A DNA stretch of 64,000 nt from Bradyrhizobium forestalis (GCF_002795245.1 NZ_PGVG01000010.1:160152-224151), one strand, 5' to 3'; positions 20,801-30,749 are shown, counted from the first letter of the stretch. Notes: generated from the sequence alone by a model not told the origin. A program made the numbers and translations.

Positions 20801-22306
20801 ATGACAACCTGGCCCATTCTTTCGGTCACGACGTTCCTGCCGGTGGTCGGCGCGCTGATCGTCTATCTCAGCCGCGGCGATGACGAGGCGGCGAGGCGCA
20901 ATTCGCGCTGGATCGCGCTCTGGACCACGCTGATCACCTTCGCGGTGTCGGTGATCCTGGTCATGCGCTTCGATCCCGCAAACCCCGACTTCCAATTCGT
21001 CGAGAAGGCGAACTGGCTCGCCACCGGCATCACCTATCATATGGGCGTCGACGGCATTTCGCTGCCCTTCGTGATCCTGACCACCGCCCTGATGCCGTTT
21101 TGCATCATCGCGAGCTGGAAGGTCACGAGCCGGGTCCGCGAATACATGATGGCCTTCCTGATCCTGGAAACGCTGATGGTCGGCACCTTCTCCGCGCTCG
21201 ACCTCGTGCTGTTCTACCTGTTCTTCGAGGGCGGCCTGATCCCGATGTTCCTGATCATCGGTGTCTGGGGCGGCCCGCGCCGGGTCTACGCGTCCTTCAA
21301 GTTCTTCCTCTACACGCTGCTCGGCTCGGTCTTGATGCTGCTCGCCATCATGGCGCTGTACTGGAACGGCAACACCACCGACATCCCGACCCTGATGCAC
21401 ACCGCCGTGCCGCGGTCGCTTCAGACCTGGGCCTGGCTCGCCTTCTTCGCCTCCTTCGCGGTGAAGATGCCGATGTGGCCGGTGCACACTTGGCTCCCCG
21501 ACGCGCATGTCGAGGCGCCGACCGCGGGCTCCGTGGTCCTCGCCGCGATCCTGCTGAAGATGGGCGGCTACGGCTTCCTGCGCTTCTCGCTGCCGATGTT
21601 CCCGCTGGCCTCGCACGACTTCGCGCCGCTGATCTTCACGCTCTCGGCCATCGCCATCATCTACACCTCGCTGGTGGCCCTGATGCAGGAGGACATGAAG
21701 AAGCTGATCGCGTACTCGTCGGTCGCGCATATGGGCTTCGTCACCATGGGCATCTTCGCCGGCACCATGCAGGGCGTCGCCGGCGGCGTGTTCCAGATGA
21801 TCTCGCACGGCATCGTCTCCGGCGCGCTGTTCCTTTGCGTCGGCATCGTCTACGACCGCCTGCACACCCGCGAGATCGCGGCCTATGGCGGCCTCGTCAA
21901 CCGGATGCCGCTCTACGCGATGACCTTCATGGTCTTCACCATGGCCAATGTCGGTCTGCCCGGCACGAGCGGCTTCGTCGGCGAGTTCATGACGCTGCTC
22001 GGCACCTTCAAGGTCTCGATCCCGACCGCGTTCTTCGCCAGCTTCGGCGTGATCCTGTCGGCTGCTTACGCGCTGTGGCTCTACCGCAAGGTCGTGTTCG
22101 GGGCGCTGGTCAAGCCGTCGCTGATGAGCATGAAGGATCTCACCTTGCGCGAATGCGTGATATTGTTCCCGATGATCGCGCTGACGATCCTGTTCGGCGT
22201 CTATCCGAAGCCGGTGCTCGACATGTCGGCCGCCTCGGTCCAGCAACTCGTCAACAATTACAACACCGCTGTGACGGCCGTGAAGGCCGCCGCACTGCTC
22301 CAGTGA
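20801..22306 (+). CDS. nuoM: NADH-quinone oxidoreductase subunit M
   Basis: Antiporter-like proton-pumping subunit (ND4) of 501 residues with 14 predicted membrane segments. Conserved elements are [20 protein letters not shown] with the key Glu of segment 5, [22 protein letters not shown] with the Lys of segment 7, and [15 protein letters not shown]. It starts directly after the nuoL stop and precedes nuoN by 22 bases. Confidence 0.98.
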   Translation: MTTWPILSVTTFLPVVGALIVYLSRGDDEAARRNSRWIALWTTLITFAVSVILVMRFDPANPDFQFVEKANWLATGITYHMGVDGISLPFVILTTALMPFCIIASWKVTSRVREYMMAFLILETLMVGTFSALDLVLFYLFFEGGLIPMFLIIGVWGGPRRVYASFKFFLYTLLGSVLMLLAIMALYWNGNTTDIPTLMHTAVPRSLQTWAWLAFFASFAVKMPMWPVHTWLPDAHVEAPTAGSVVLAAILLKMGGYGFLRFSLPMFPLASHDFAPLIFTLSAIAIIYTSLVALMQEDMKKLIAYSSVAHMGFVTMGIFAGTMQGVAGGVFQMISHGIVSGALFLCVGIVYDRLHTREIAAYGGLVNRMPLYAMTFMVFTMANVGLPGTSGFVGEFMTLLGTFKVSIPTAFFASFGVILSAAYALWLYRKVVFGALVKPSLMSMKDLTLRECVILFPMIALTILFGVYPKPVLDMSAASVQQLVNNYNTAVTAVKAAALLQ

Positions 22307-22328
22307 TCGGGCAGGTCAGGATATCGCC

Positions 22329-23765
22329 ATGAGCTTTTCGACTGCAGGTTATCAACTGGCGCCGGTGCTGCCCGAGCTCGTGCTCGCGGTCGGCGCCATG
22401 GCGCTTCTGATGCTGGGAGCCTATCGCGGGCAGGGGACGACCAGGACGGTCACCTCGCTGTCAGTGGTGCTGCTGATCGTGGTCGGCGCGCTCGTCTACA
22501 TGCAGCCCGCGGGCAAGCAGGTCACCTTCGGCGGCAGCTTCATCGTCGACGACTTCGCCCGCTTCATGAAGATCCTGGCCCTGATCGGCTCGGCCGTGAC
22601 GCTGATCCTGTCGACCGAGTTCCTGTCCGACCCGTCGCGCCGCATCTTCGAATACTCGATCCTGGTGCTGCTCTCGACGCTCGGCATGATGGTGCTGATC
22701 TCGGCCGGTGACCTGATCTCGCTCTATCTCGGCCTCGAATTGATGTCGCTGGCGCTCTACGTCGTGGCAGCATCGAACCGCGACAACGCCAAGTCGACCG
22801 AAGCCGGCCTGAAGTATTTCGTGCTCGGCGCGCTGTCCTCGGGCATGCTGCTGTACGGTGCCTCGCTGATCTACGGCTTCACCGGCACGGTCAGCTTCAC
22901 CGGCATCGCCTCGGCCGTAACGGTCGCGAATATCGGCCTCGTGTTCGGCTTGGTCTTCCTGCTCGCCGGCCTCTGTTTCAAGATCTCGGTGGTGCCGTTC
23001 CACATGTGGACGCCGGACGTGTATGAAGGCGCCCCGACCCCGGTCACCGCCTTCTTCGCCTCGGCGCCGAAGGTGGCAGCGCTTGCCGTCTTCACCCGCG
23101 TCACGCTGACGGCATTCCCGGGCATCGTCTCGCAGTGGCAGCAGATCCTGGTGTTCGTGGCGATCGCCTCGATGGCGCTCGGCGCATTCGCCGCAATCGG
23201 CCAGAGCAACATCAAGCGCCTGATGGCTTATTCCTCGATCGGCCACATGGGCTTCGCCCTGGTCGGCCTCGCCTCGGGCACGGTCGAGGGCGCGCAGGGC
23301 GTGTTGCTGTACATCGTGATCTACGTCGCGATGACGCTCGGCTCCTTCTCGATCATCCTCGCGATGAAGCGCAACGGCCAGGCCGTGGAGCAGATCAGCG
23401 ATTTCGCAGGTCTGTCGCGGACCAATCCGCTGCTCGCCTTCATGTTCGCGATGCTGCTGTTCTCGCTTGCCGGCATTCCGCCGCTCGCGGGCTTCTTCGC
23501 CAAATGGTACGTCTTCGTCGCTGCCATCAAGGCGAACCTGTTCACGCTCGCCGTCATCGGCGTGCTGACCAGCGTGGTGGGCGCCTATTACTACCTCGCC
23601 ATCGTCAAGACGATGTACTTTGACGAGCCGGCCGGCCAGATCGACCCCGTGCGCATCGAGGTGCGGACGGTGCTGGCGGTCGCGGGCGTGTTCAACATCC
23701 TGTTTGCGCTGTTCGCAGGTCCCGTGGTGAGCGTCGCCTCCGCCGCGGCAAAATCGCTGTTCTAG
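22329..23765 (+). CDS. nuoN: NADH-quinone oxidoreductase subunit N
   Basis: Antiporter-like proton-pumping subunit (ND2) of 478 residues with 14 predicted membrane segments. [20 protein letters not shown] carries the conserved Glu, [20 protein letters not shown] the Lys of segment 7, and [16 protein letters not shown] the second conserved Lys region. It is the last complex I gene; birA begins one base after its stop, so the transcript continues. Confidence 0.98.
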   Translation: MSFSTAGYQLAPVLPELVLAVGAMALLMLGAYRGQGTTRTVTSLSVVLLIVVGALVYMQPAGKQVTFGGSFIVDDFARFMKILALIGSAVTLILSTEFLSDPSRRIFEYSILVLLSTLGMMVLISAGDLISLYLGLELMSLALYVVAASNRDNAKSTEAGLKYFVLGALSSGMLLYGASLIYGFTGTVSFTGIASAVTVANIGLVFGLVFLLAGLCFKISVVPFHMWTPDVYEGAPTPVTAFFASAPKVAALAVFTRVTLTAFPGIVSQWQQILVFVAIASMALGAFAAIGQSNIKRLMAYSSIGHMGFALVGLASGTVEGAQGVLLYIVIYVAMTLGSFSIILAMKRNGQAVEQISDFAGLSRTNPLLAFMFAMLLFSLAGIPPLAGFFAKWYVFVAAIKANLFTLAVIGVLTSVVGAYYYLAIVKTMYFDEPAGQIDPVRIEVRTVLAVAGVFNILFALFAGPVVSVASAAAKSLF

Positions 23766-23766
23766 G

Positions 23767-24573
23767 ATGGCTTTCGCGCTCGGTCCTCGCGCACTGTCGG
23801 CGGGCTACAAGCTCGCCGCGTTCGAACGGACCGGCTCGACCAATACCGAGGCGATCGAGCACGCCCGCGCCGGCGAGCGCGGCCCGATGTGGTTCGTGAC
23901 GTCGGAGCAGACCGCCGGCCGCGGCCGGCGCCAGCGTGCCTGGATCGCCCCGAAGGGCAATCTCGCCGCCAGCGTCCTCGAGGTCCTGGACATCGCGCCT
24001 GCGGTTGCCGCCACCATCGGGTTTGCGGCAGGGCTGGCGGAGGAGGCCGCCCTCGAGAAGGTCAGCCTCGAGGCCGCGCTGCGGCTCGGTCCTGACCGTC
24101 CCCGATACGCCTTGAAATGGCCGAACGACGTCCTCGCCAACGGCAAGAAGCTGGTCGGCATCGGCCTGGAGGCGGAGGCTGTCGGCGACCGTCTTGCCAT
24201 CGTCGTCGGCATCGGCACCAACGTCGTCGCCGCGCCCGAGGGCACGCCGACGCCCGCGGTGTCGCTGACCGCCCTCGGCGTCCAGATCAGCGCGGAGGAG
24301 CTGTTCTCGGCGCTCTCGGATGCCTGGGTCGAGTTCCGCGGCATCTGGGACAATGGCCGCGGCTTTGCCGAGATCCGCAAGCTCTGGCTGGAGCGCGCCG
24401 CCGGCCTCGGCGAGAAGGTGGCGATCCACACGGGAACCATGACGCTGGAAGGCATTTTTGACACCATCGACGAGACCGGCTGCCTGATCGTCCGCACCGC
24501 CGAGGGCCGCCTTGTGCCGGTGGCCGCGGGCGAGGTGTTCTTCGGCCCCGTCGCCTCCGTGGGAGCTGCGTGA
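23767..24573 (+). CDS. birA: Biotin--[acetyl-CoA-carboxylase] ligase
   Basis: Attaches biotin to the carrier lysine of biotin-dependent carboxylases through a biotinyl-AMP intermediate. The 268 residues hold the catalytic domain with the biotin/ATP loop EQTAGRGRRQRAW (about 43-55) and ALKWPNDVLANGKKLVGIG (about 116-134), followed by the small C-terminal SH3-like domain. It lacks the N-terminal DNA-binding HTH of the E. coli protein, so it should be an enzyme only and not a repressor. It sits between nuoN and RNase J with minimal spacing. Confidence 0.95.
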   Translation: MAFALGPRALSAGYKLAAFERTGSTNTEAIEHARAGERGPMWFVTSEQTAGRGRRQRAWIAPKGNLAASVLEVLDIAPAVAATIGFAAGLAEEAALEKVSLEAALRLGPDRPRYALKWPNDVLANGKKLVGIGLEAEAVGDRLAIVVGIGTNVVAAPEGTPTPAVSLTALGVQISAEELFSALSDAWVEFRGIWDNGRGFAEIRKLWLERAAGLGEKVAIHTGTMTLEGIFDTIDETGCLIVRTAEGRLVPVAAGEVFFGPVASVGAA

Positions 24574-26243
24574 TGGCAAGGCCCGACGAACTGGTGTTTG
24601 CGCCGCTCGGCGGCGTCGGCGAGATCGGCATGAACCTGTCGATCTACGGCCTCGGCAACCGCCACCAGCGTGCCTGGCTCGCCGTCGATCTCGGCGTCTC
24701 CTTCGGCGACGAGGAGCATTTGCCGGGCATCGACCTGATCATGCCCGACATCAGCTTCCTGGAGAAGGAGCGCAAGAACCTGATGGGCCTCGTGCTGACG
24801 CACGCCCATGAGGACCATTTCGGCGCGATCATCGATCTCTGGCCGAAGCTGAAATGCCCGATCTACGCCACCAAGTTCAGCGCCGCGCTGTTCGAGGCCA
24901 AATGCGCCGCCGAGCGCAATGCGCCGGAGATCCCGGTGACGGTGGTACCGTCAGGCGGGCGCGTCGATATCGGCCCGTTCAACGTCGAGTTCATTCCCGT
25001 CGCGCATTCGATTCCGGAGGCACACGCGCTGGCGATCCACACCGAAGCCGGCATCGTGCTGCACACCGGCGACTGGAAGATCGACCCGACCCCGACGCTG
25101 GGAGCCCCGACCGACGAGAAGCGGCTGCGCGAATTGGGCGAGCAGGGCGTGCTCGCCCTGATCGGCGATTCCACCAATGCCGTGCGCGACGGCCGCTCGC
25201 CCTCGGAGGCTGAGGTCGCCAAAACCATCATCGACCTCGTGAAGGCGGCCAAGGGCCGCGTCGCGGTCACGACCTTCGCCTCCAACGTCGCCCGCGTGAA
25301 AGCGGTGGCTGATGCCGCCAAAGCCGCGGACCGCGAGGTCGTCGTGGTCGGCCGCGCCATGGAGCGAGTGGTGCAGGTCGCGCGCGAGACCGGCTATCTC
25401 GACGGCGTGCAGAATTTCCGTTCTCCCGAGGTCTATGGCCATCTGCCGCAGGACAAGGTGCTGGCGCTGTGCACCGGCAGCCAGGGCGAGCCGCGCGCGG
25501 CGCTGGCGCGCATCGCCAATGACGACCACCCCGAGATCACGCTGAACCGCGGCGACAGCGTCATCTTCTCCTCGCGCACCATTCCCGGCAACGAGAAGGC
25601 GGTCGGCTCGATCATCAACAATCTGGTGCTCCAGGGCGTCGAAATCATCACCGACCGCGACGCGCTGGTCCACGTCTCCGGCCATCCGCGCCGCGACGAG
25701 CTGCGCGAGCTGATCTCCTGGGTGAAGCCGCAGCTCCTGATCCCGGTCCACGGCGAGGCCCTGCATCTGCACGAGCACGCAAAGCTCGCCCGCGCCGCCG
25801 GCGTGCCGCGCGTGCTGGTCTGCCGCAACGGCGATCTCGTCAAGCTCGGCCCCGGCGATCCCGGCATCGTCGGCGAGGTGCCGTCGGGCCGGCTCTACAA
25901 GGACGGCACGATCCTGGAGGACTCCAAGTCCCGCGCGGTCGTGGAGCGGCGCCGCATGGGCTTTTCCGGCTGCGCCTTCGTCGCCATCGCCATGACCGGG
26001 CAGGGTGAGCTGGCCGACGATCCCGAGGTCGATCTGGTCGGCATCCCCGAGAAGAACAGGGCCGGCGAGCTCTTCGACGACATCGTCTTCGATGTCGTGA
26101 TGTCCACCATCGAAGGCCTGCCGAGGGCGCGCCGCCGCGATCCGGACGCTCTGGCCGAGTCGGTGCGACGCGCCGTCCGGGCTGTGATCAACGAACATTG
26201 GGGCAAAAAGCCCCCCTGTCTGGTACATGTACTGACAGTCTAA
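24573..26243 (+). CDS. rnj: Ribonuclease J
   Basis: Metallo-beta-lactamase/beta-CASP ribonuclease with 5' exonuclease and endonuclease activity, used in rRNA and mRNA processing. The 556 residues show the zinc motif THAHEDHFGA (about 74-83), HTGDWKIDPTP, a beta-CASP domain with TFASNVARV and CTGSQGEPRAAL, then HVSGHPRRDELRELI and VHGEALHLHEHAKLA. A C-terminal domain of about 100 residues follows. The ATG at 24573 overlaps the birA stop (TGATG). Length and motifs match alphaproteobacterial RNase J. Confidence 0.95.
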   Translation: MARPDELVFAPLGGVGEIGMNLSIYGLGNRHQRAWLAVDLGVSFGDEEHLPGIDLIMPDISFLEKERKNLMGLVLTHAHEDHFGAIIDLWPKLKCPIYATKFSAALFEAKCAAERNAPEIPVTVVPSGGRVDIGPFNVEFIPVAHSIPEAHALAIHTEAGIVLHTGDWKIDPTPTLGAPTDEKRLRELGEQGVLALIGDSTNAVRDGRSPSEAEVAKTIIDLVKAAKGRVAVTTFASNVARVKAVADAAKAADREVVVVGRAMERVVQVARETGYLDGVQNFRSPEVYGHLPQDKVLALCTGSQGEPRAALARIANDDHPEITLNRGDSVIFSSRTIPGNEKAVGSIINNLVLQGVEIITDRDALVHVSGHPRRDELRELISWVKPQLLIPVHGEALHLHEHAKLARAAGVPRVLVCRNGDLVKLGPGDPGIVGEVPSGRLYKDGTILEDSKSRAVVERRRMGFSGCAFVAIAMTGQGELADDPEVDLVGIPEKNRAGELFDDIVFDVVMSTIEGLPRARRRDPDALAESVRRAVRAVINEHWGKKPPCLVHVLTV

Positions 26244-26255
26244 CGGGAGAGAACC

Positions 26256-26660
26256 ATGCTGGGTCGCCTCAACCACGTCGCGATCGCAACCAAGGACGCG
26301 GTCAAGGCCGCGAAGATTTATGGCGCGGCATTCGGCGCCCAGATCTCCGAGGCCGTGCCGCTGCCGGAGCACGGCGTCATCACCGTGTTCGCGACCCTGC
26401 CCAACACCAAGATCGAGTTCATCGAGCCGCTCGGCGAGGCCTCGCCGATCGCAAAATTCATCGAGCGCAATCCCGATGGCGGCATCCACCATGTCTGCTA
26501 CGAGGTCGTCGATATCATCGCCTCGCGCGATACGCTGGTGAGGGAGGGCGCGCGGGTGCTCGGTGACGGCGTGCCGAAGATCGGCGCTCATGGCAAGCCG
26601 GTGCTGTTCCTGCACCCGAAGGATTTTTCCGGGGCGCTGGTCGAAATCGCACAGGCGTAA
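26256..26660 (+). CDS. mce: Methylmalonyl-CoA epimerase
   Basis: Interconverts the (R) and (S) forms of methylmalonyl-CoA in propionate breakdown. The 134-residue protein is one vicinal-oxygen-chelate (glyoxalase-like) unit. Metal ligands are visible in LNHVAIATKD near the N-terminus, GGIHHVCYEV in the middle and LVEIAQA at the end. It lies 12 bases after RNase J, preceded by GGGAGAG, and 9 bases before the DUF1467 gene. Confidence 0.93.
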   Translation: MLGRLNHVAIATKDAVKAAKIYGAAFGAQISEAVPLPEHGVITVFATLPNTKIEFIEPLGEASPIAKFIERNPDGGIHHVCYEVVDIIASRDTLVREGARVLGDGVPKIGAHGKPVLFLHPKDFSGALVEIAQA

Positions 26661-26669
26661 GGCCGCCCC

Positions 26670-26945
26670 ATGGCCATCCAGATCTCGACCGCGCTTGCGA
26701 TCTACTTCGTCATCTGGTGGATCGCGCTGTTCCTGACGCTGCCGTTCGGCGTGCGCAGCCAGCACGAGGACGGCGTCGGCGCCCCCGGCACCGACCCCGG
26801 CGCGCCGATCCTGACGCGGATGGGCCGCAAGCTGATCTGGACCACGATCATCTCGGCGGTGATCTACGGCCTCGGTGTCGCGGCCTATCATGCCGGCTAT
26901 CTCTCGATCGAGCGCCTGTCCAAATTGATGGGCATGCCGTTCTAG
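26670..26945 (+). CDS. DUF1467 family membrane protein
   Basis: A 91-residue inner-membrane protein with two hydrophobic segments, about 5-26 (STALAIYFVIWWIALFLTLP) and 55-75, and the family signature LPFGVRSQHEDG between them. The function of the family is unknown. In alphaproteobacteria it commonly sits between mce and proS; here about 21 kb of other genes separate it from proS, which suggests insertions into an older order. The last gene of the long nuo-to-mce strand; a hairpin follows. Confidence 0.88.
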   Translation: MAIQISTALAIYFVIWWIALFLTLPFGVRSQHEDGVGAPGTDPGAPILTRMGRKLIWTTIISAVIYGLGVAAYHAGYLSIERLSKLMGMPF

Positions 26946-26948
26946 CTG

Positions 26949-26971
26949 CACCTCTCCCTTCGGGAGAGGTG
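26949..26971. repeat. Short hairpin (CACCTCTCC family) after the nuo/birA/rnj strand
   Basis: CACCTCTCC pairs with GGAGAGGTG around a CTTCG loop, right after the DUF1467 stop. There is no T run, so termination is possible but not typical. The same sequence family recurs at 29039 and 51481. Confidence 0.6.
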
Positions 26972-27049
26972 TAGTGCCACGACGACACACCTTGCCTGGT
27001 CTCATCACTCGCCTAGAATTTTGCGCTTGTTTCATTGTTTGGGGGACAC

Positions 27050-27397
27050 ATGACTTTTCAACGTATCGTCATTGCGCTTCTGGTGCTGATCGTCGCCGGT
27101 CTTGGGGCCATCGGCTATGTCGAATGGAAGATGGCCGTGCAGGTGCGCACCCTGAAGGCGTTCGTCGAGGGCTATGTCTTCAACGAGGCCGTGCTGGCCT
27201 GCGAGCAGGCCAAGAGCTCGACGCCATTCAAATGGAACGGCGGCAAGAGCACCTCGGTGATCGGCCTGAACTCGGTCAAAACAGACAAATACACCGTCAG
27301 CGCCAGCTACACGCTGGTGGCGGACCTCGTTTATTGTGATTACGATCCCATCAAAAGAAAGGCCGAGATCGGCTCGAGCTTCCTGGAGCGGGAGTAA
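27050..27397 (+). CDS. Small membrane-anchored protein, function unknown
   Basis: A 115-residue protein with an N-terminal hydrophobic segment (about 4-24, QRIVIALLVLIVAGLGAIGYV) and a periplasmic domain of about 90 residues with two Cys (one in AVLACEQAKS, one in LVYCDYDP) that may form a disulphide. The start at 27050 has GGGGGACAC upstream; the peptide-transporter binding protein gene at 29160 has almost the same leader. I recognise no named family. It lies between the DUF1467 and mtnK genes, with an independent promoter likely. Confidence 0.7.
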   Translation: MTFQRIVIALLVLIVAGLGAIGYVEWKMAVQVRTLKAFVEGYVFNEAVLACEQAKSSTPFKWNGGKSTSVIGLNSVKTDKYTVSASYTLVADLVYCDYDPIKRKAEIGSSFLERE

Positions 27398-27414
27398 CGA
27401 TCCGGCCTACACAG

Positions 27415-27463
27415 GAGCATGATCCGGAAAAGTGTGAAGCGGTTTTCCGAGAAGATCATGCTC
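27415..27463. repeat. Palindromic intergenic repeat (GAGCATGATC family)
   Basis: GAGCATGATC at the left end pairs with GATCATGCTC at the right end, and the inner GGAAAA/TTTTCC also pairs, leaving a short loop. This 49-base sequence is a common intergenic repeat in Bradyrhizobium and relatives. It separates the small membrane protein gene from mtnK. Confidence 0.75.
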
Positions 27464-27487
27464 AAATAGGAATGGGATGGGATCGTC

Positions 27488-28780
27488 ATGACCGGGGACC
27501 GGGCAGGGGACTATCGGATTCTGCATGAGGCGGCCTTGCGGGATTATCTCGCGGGCCTTCCGGACCTGAAGGTGCGGCTTGGCGGCGATCCCGCATCCTG
27601 GGCGATCACCGAGGTCGGCGACGGCAACCTCAATCTCGTCTTCATCGTCAAGGGCGCGCGCGGCGGCATCGCGGTGAAGCAGGCACTGCCTTACGTTCGC
27701 CTCGTCGGCGAGAGCTGGCCCTTGCCGCTGTCGCGGGCCCACTACGAATATCTCGCGCTATCCCGCCAGGCCCAGCTCGCGCCCGGCCTCGTGCCGGCCG
27801 TGCTGCATCACAACGAAGCCTTGGCGCTGACGGTGATGGAGCTGCTCGAGCCGCACATCATCATGCGCAAGGGTCTGGTTGCAGGGACGCAATATCCCGG
27901 GTTTGCCGGCGACATCACCACCTTCATGGCGCGCACCCTGTTCTCCACCTCCGACCTCGCACTCTCGGCCGCGGAGAAGAAGGAGGGCATCGCCGCCTTC
28001 GCCGGCAACCACGCGCTCTGCAAGATCACCGAGGACCTGATCTTCACCGATCCCTACCGCATCGCCGAACAGAACCGCTGGACCGCGCCGTATCTCGATG
28101 GCCTCGCCGCGAGCTTGCGCGACGACATGGATCTGCACGTCGCCGTCTCCCGGCTGAAGCTGAAATTCATGGCAAGTCCGGAGGCGCTACTCCATGGCGA
28201 CCTCCACACCGGCTCGATCATGGTGACGGCGAGCCAGACGCGGGTGATCGATCCGGAGTTCGCATTCTACGGCCCGATGGGATTCGACGTCGGCGCAGTG
28301 CTGGCCAATCTGCTGATGGCCTATTTCGCCTCCGCCGGCCACGAGCACGCGCCGGGCGAACGGGCGGCATTCGAAGCCTGGGTGCTGGAGATGGTCGAGA
28401 AGGTCTGGAACGAGTTCGCCCGAAAATTCCTGGAGCTCTGGCGCGCGCAAGGCACCGGCGATGCCTATCCGGTCTCGCTCTTCGCCGGCGAGAGGGGCGC
28501 CGCGCGCCTGGAGGCCGAGCGGCAGGCCTATATGCAGCGCCTGTTCACGGACACGGTCGGTTTCGCCGCCGCCAAGACCATCCGCCGCATCTTCGGCCTC
28601 GCCCACAACATCGACTTCGAGCTGATCGAGGATGCGAAGAAGCGCGCGATCAGCGAGGCGCGTGCGGTGCGGTTGGCCAGGGCAATGATGGTGGAGACGG
28701 CGGCATTTTCAGCCATTGCCGACGTCACCAGTGCAGCGCGAAAATTGCGTAACTGGCAGCCGGAGTTCGCGGCGAACTAG
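27488..28780 (+). CDS. mtnK: S-methyl-5-thioribose kinase
   Basis: Phosphorylates methylthioribose to methylthioribose 1-phosphate in the methionine salvage pathway. The 430 residues have a protein-kinase-like fold: VGDGNLNLVFIVKG is the ATP loop region, GGIAVKQALPYV carries the Lys, HGDLHTGSIMV (about 236-246) is the catalytic loop, and DPEFAFYGPMGFDVG (about 255-269) the metal-binding segment. The partner isomerase gene mtnA is not next to it. The last ~160 bases of this gene recur in decayed form at 34597-34757, after the peptide transporter. Confidence 0.93.
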   Translation: MTGDRAGDYRILHEAALRDYLAGLPDLKVRLGGDPASWAITEVGDGNLNLVFIVKGARGGIAVKQALPYVRLVGESWPLPLSRAHYEYLALSRQAQLAPGLVPAVLHHNEALALTVMELLEPHIIMRKGLVAGTQYPGFAGDITTFMARTLFSTSDLALSAAEKKEGIAAFAGNHALCKITEDLIFTDPYRIAEQNRWTAPYLDGLAASLRDDMDLHVAVSRLKLKFMASPEALLHGDLHTGSIMVTASQTRVIDPEFAFYGPMGFDVGAVLANLLMAYFASAGHEHAPGERAAFEAWVLEMVEKVWNEFARKFLELWRAQGTGDAYPVSLFAGERGAARLEAERQAYMQRLFTDTVGFAAAKTIRRIFGLAHNIDFELIEDAKKRAISEARAVRLARAMMVETAAFSAIADVTSAARKLRNWQPEFAAN

Positions 28781-28855
28781 GGCGTACGACGTAGAGTGGG
28801 GCGGTCGTGGGGCAGGGCTATCGCATATGACTCGTGGCGGCGGCCTGCGCGCACG

Positions 28856-28988
28856 CCTCGTCCTTCGAGACGGCGCTTACGCGCCTCCTCAAGATGAGGC
28901 TAATCGTCGTCAGTGCCCGTTGAGACTGCTGCCGCGCACTCCGTCCTTATCCTGAGGAGCCCGCCTGAAGCGGGCGTCTCGAAGGATG
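28856..28988. repeat. Inverted repeat (CCTTCGAGACG family) and otherwise empty stretch
   Basis: The gap between mtnK and the transporter (28781-29159) has no gene. TCCTTCGAGACGGCGC at the left (from 28861) matches the complement of the right arm ending TCTCGAAGGATGG (28976-28988), and CCTCAAGATGAGG faces CCTTATCCTGAGG. This is another widespread Bradyrhizobium intergenic repeat. Confidence 0.7.
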
Positions 28989-29038
28989 GCCGCAGGGATG
29001 AGTTCTCAAATGCAGTAGCCCTGGGCCTTGGGGAGCAT

Positions 29039-29057
29039 CCTCTCCCTCCGGGAGAGG
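29039..29057. repeat. Short hairpin (CCTCTCCC family) before the peptide transporter
   Basis: CCTCTCCC pairs with GGGAGAGG around a 3-base loop, followed by TGTAG as in the copy at 26949. It lies about 100 bases before the transporter start. Confidence 0.55.
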
Positions 29058-29159
29058 TGTAGCGGCCGGTTCGCACACGTCGCTCCATTTTGGCGCTTGC
29101 GTTCGGCATGCCGCGAGTGGTCAACTCGCTGATCAGAGCACGCTGCATTGGGGGAACAC

Positions 29160-30749
29160 ATGATGTTCAGGACAATCGCGATCGTTGCTGGTTTGGGACT
29201 GGCGCTCACCGCCACGGCGGAGGCCCAGACACCGCGCAAGGGCGGAACCATTCGGATGACGGCGCCCTACGGCTCGAGCTTCACCAGCCTCGACATTCAC
29301 ACCACGCAGCGCGCCCAGGACGAGATCTACGCCAAGGCCCTGCACCGGTCGCTCTACATCTGGAATTCGGCTGAAGGCAAGCCGGTCCTGGAGCTCGCGA
29401 AGGAGGATGTGGTCTCGGGCGGAGGTCTCGTTCACACCTTCAAGCTGCGCGATGACGCCTATTTTCACAATGGCCGCAAGATGACGGCCGACGACGTCGT
29501 CTGGTCCTACAACCGCATCATGGACGGCACCAAGGCCTATCCCGGCGCGCGTTACGTCCGCGTGATCGAGGGGGCGGCCGCAGTGGAGAAGGGCCAGGCC
29601 AAGGAAATCTCCGGCCTGAAGAAGATCGACGACTTCACCATCGAGATGAAGCTGACCGAGAAGGTCGATCCCGGCTTCTACTTCTTCACCGCGCTGACCT
29701 CGATCTATCCGGCCGACGAGGCCGCTAAGGAGAGCTTCATCCAAAAACCGATCGGTCTCGGGCCGTTCAAATTCGTCGAGCATGTGCCGGGCTCGCGCAT
29801 CGTCCTGGAGCGATGGGACCGGTTCTACAAGCCCGGCAAGCCCTACGCCGACAAGGTCATCGTGTCGATCATGGCCGAGGCCGCCGCGCGCGACGTCGCC
29901 TTCCGCAACAAGGAGATCGACACCTCGGTGCTGGGACCCGCGCAATACGTCGCCTATCAGTCCGACGCCGCCCTCAAGGGCACCATCGTCGAGGTCGCCG
30001 AGGTCTTCACGCGCTACATGGGCATGAATCCCTCGTTCAAGCCGTTCGCCGACAAGCGCGTCAGGCAGGCCATCAACTACGCGATCGATACCGATTTGAT
30101 CATCAACAAGCTGGTCAAGGGCAAGGCCTATCGCGCCACCAGCTGGCTGCCGCTGACCTCGCCCGCCTATGACAAGGCGATGAAGCCTTACCCCTACGAT
30201 CCCGCCAAGGCCAAGCAGTTGCTCAGCGAGGCGGGCTATCCCAACGGCTTCGAGTTCGAATGGACCACCAGCCAGAACGAAAGCTGGGGCCTGCCGATCG
30301 TCACGGCCGTCATCCCGATGCTGGACAAGGTGGGCATCAAGGCGAAGGTCAAGCAGGTCGAGACCGCGGTGCTGGCGGAGGTGGTGCGCACCGGCGACTA
30401 CCAGGCCTTCATCTATTCCCAGCAGAGCGGCCCGGATCCGCTGGCTGCTCTCAAATGCTTCCACTCGTCGACGCCACAACCGGCCTGCAACTACATGAAC
30501 TACAAGAATGCCGACTTCGACAAGATCATCGATGAGGCAGGGCAGGTCGACGACCCCGCCAAGCGGACCCAGCTGCTGCAAAAGGCCAATGCGCTACTCG
30601 ATGACGAAGCGCCGGTCTGGTTCTTCAACTACAACAAGGCGGTCATGGCGGTGCAGCCCTGGCTCAAGGGAGTTCAGTTGAACGCAACGGAGCTGACCCA
30701 TCAGAACGTCGAAGACCTCTGGGTCGACGAGACCTCGCCCGCGAAGTGA
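29160..30749 (+). CDS. Peptide ABC transporter, periplasmic substrate-binding protein
   Basis: Family 5 (Dpp/Opp/Nik-type) binding protein, 529 residues. A signal peptide (MFRTIAIVAGLGLALTATAEA, cleavage near residue 22) is followed by the two-lobed domain with GGTIRMTAPYG at the mature start, DDVVWSYNRIMDG, and the family block FADKRVRQAINYAIDTDLI. GGGGGAACAC precedes the tandem ATG at 29160/29163. First gene of a five-gene operon with two permeases and two ATPases. The substrate may be a peptide or another amine-containing compound; nothing in the sequence decides this. Confidence 0.9.
   Translation: MMFRTIAIVAGLGLALTATAEAQTPRKGGTIRMTAPYGSSFTSLDIHTTQRAQDEIYAKALHRSLYIWNSAEGKPVLELAKEDVVSGGGLVHTFKLRDDAYFHNGRKMTADDVVWSYNRIMDGTKAYPGARYVRVIEGAAAVEKGQAKEISGLKKIDDFTIEMKLTEKVDPGFYFFTALTSIYPADEAAKESFIQKPIGLGPFKFVEHVPGSRIVLERWDRFYKPGKPYADKVIVSIMAEAAARDVAFRNKEIDTSVLGPAQYVAYQSDAALKGTIVEVAEVFTRYMGMNPSFKPFADKRVRQAINYAIDTDLIINKLVKGKAYRATSWLPLTSPAYDKAMKPYPYDPAKAKQLLSEAGYPNGFEFEWTTSQNESWGLPIVTAVIPMLDKVGIKAKVKQVETAVLAEVVRTGDYQAFIYSQQSGPDPLAALKCFHSSTPQPACNYMNYKNADFDKIIDEAGQVDDPAKRTQLLQKANALLDDEAPVWFFNYNKAVMAVQPWLKGVQLNATELTHQNVEDLWVDETSPAK

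Noticed and set aside
19925..22246. 773-codon minus-strand frame opposite nuoL and nuoM
   Set aside because: Arg/His/Asp-rich shadow spanning two genes on the other strand, with no ribosome site or domain.
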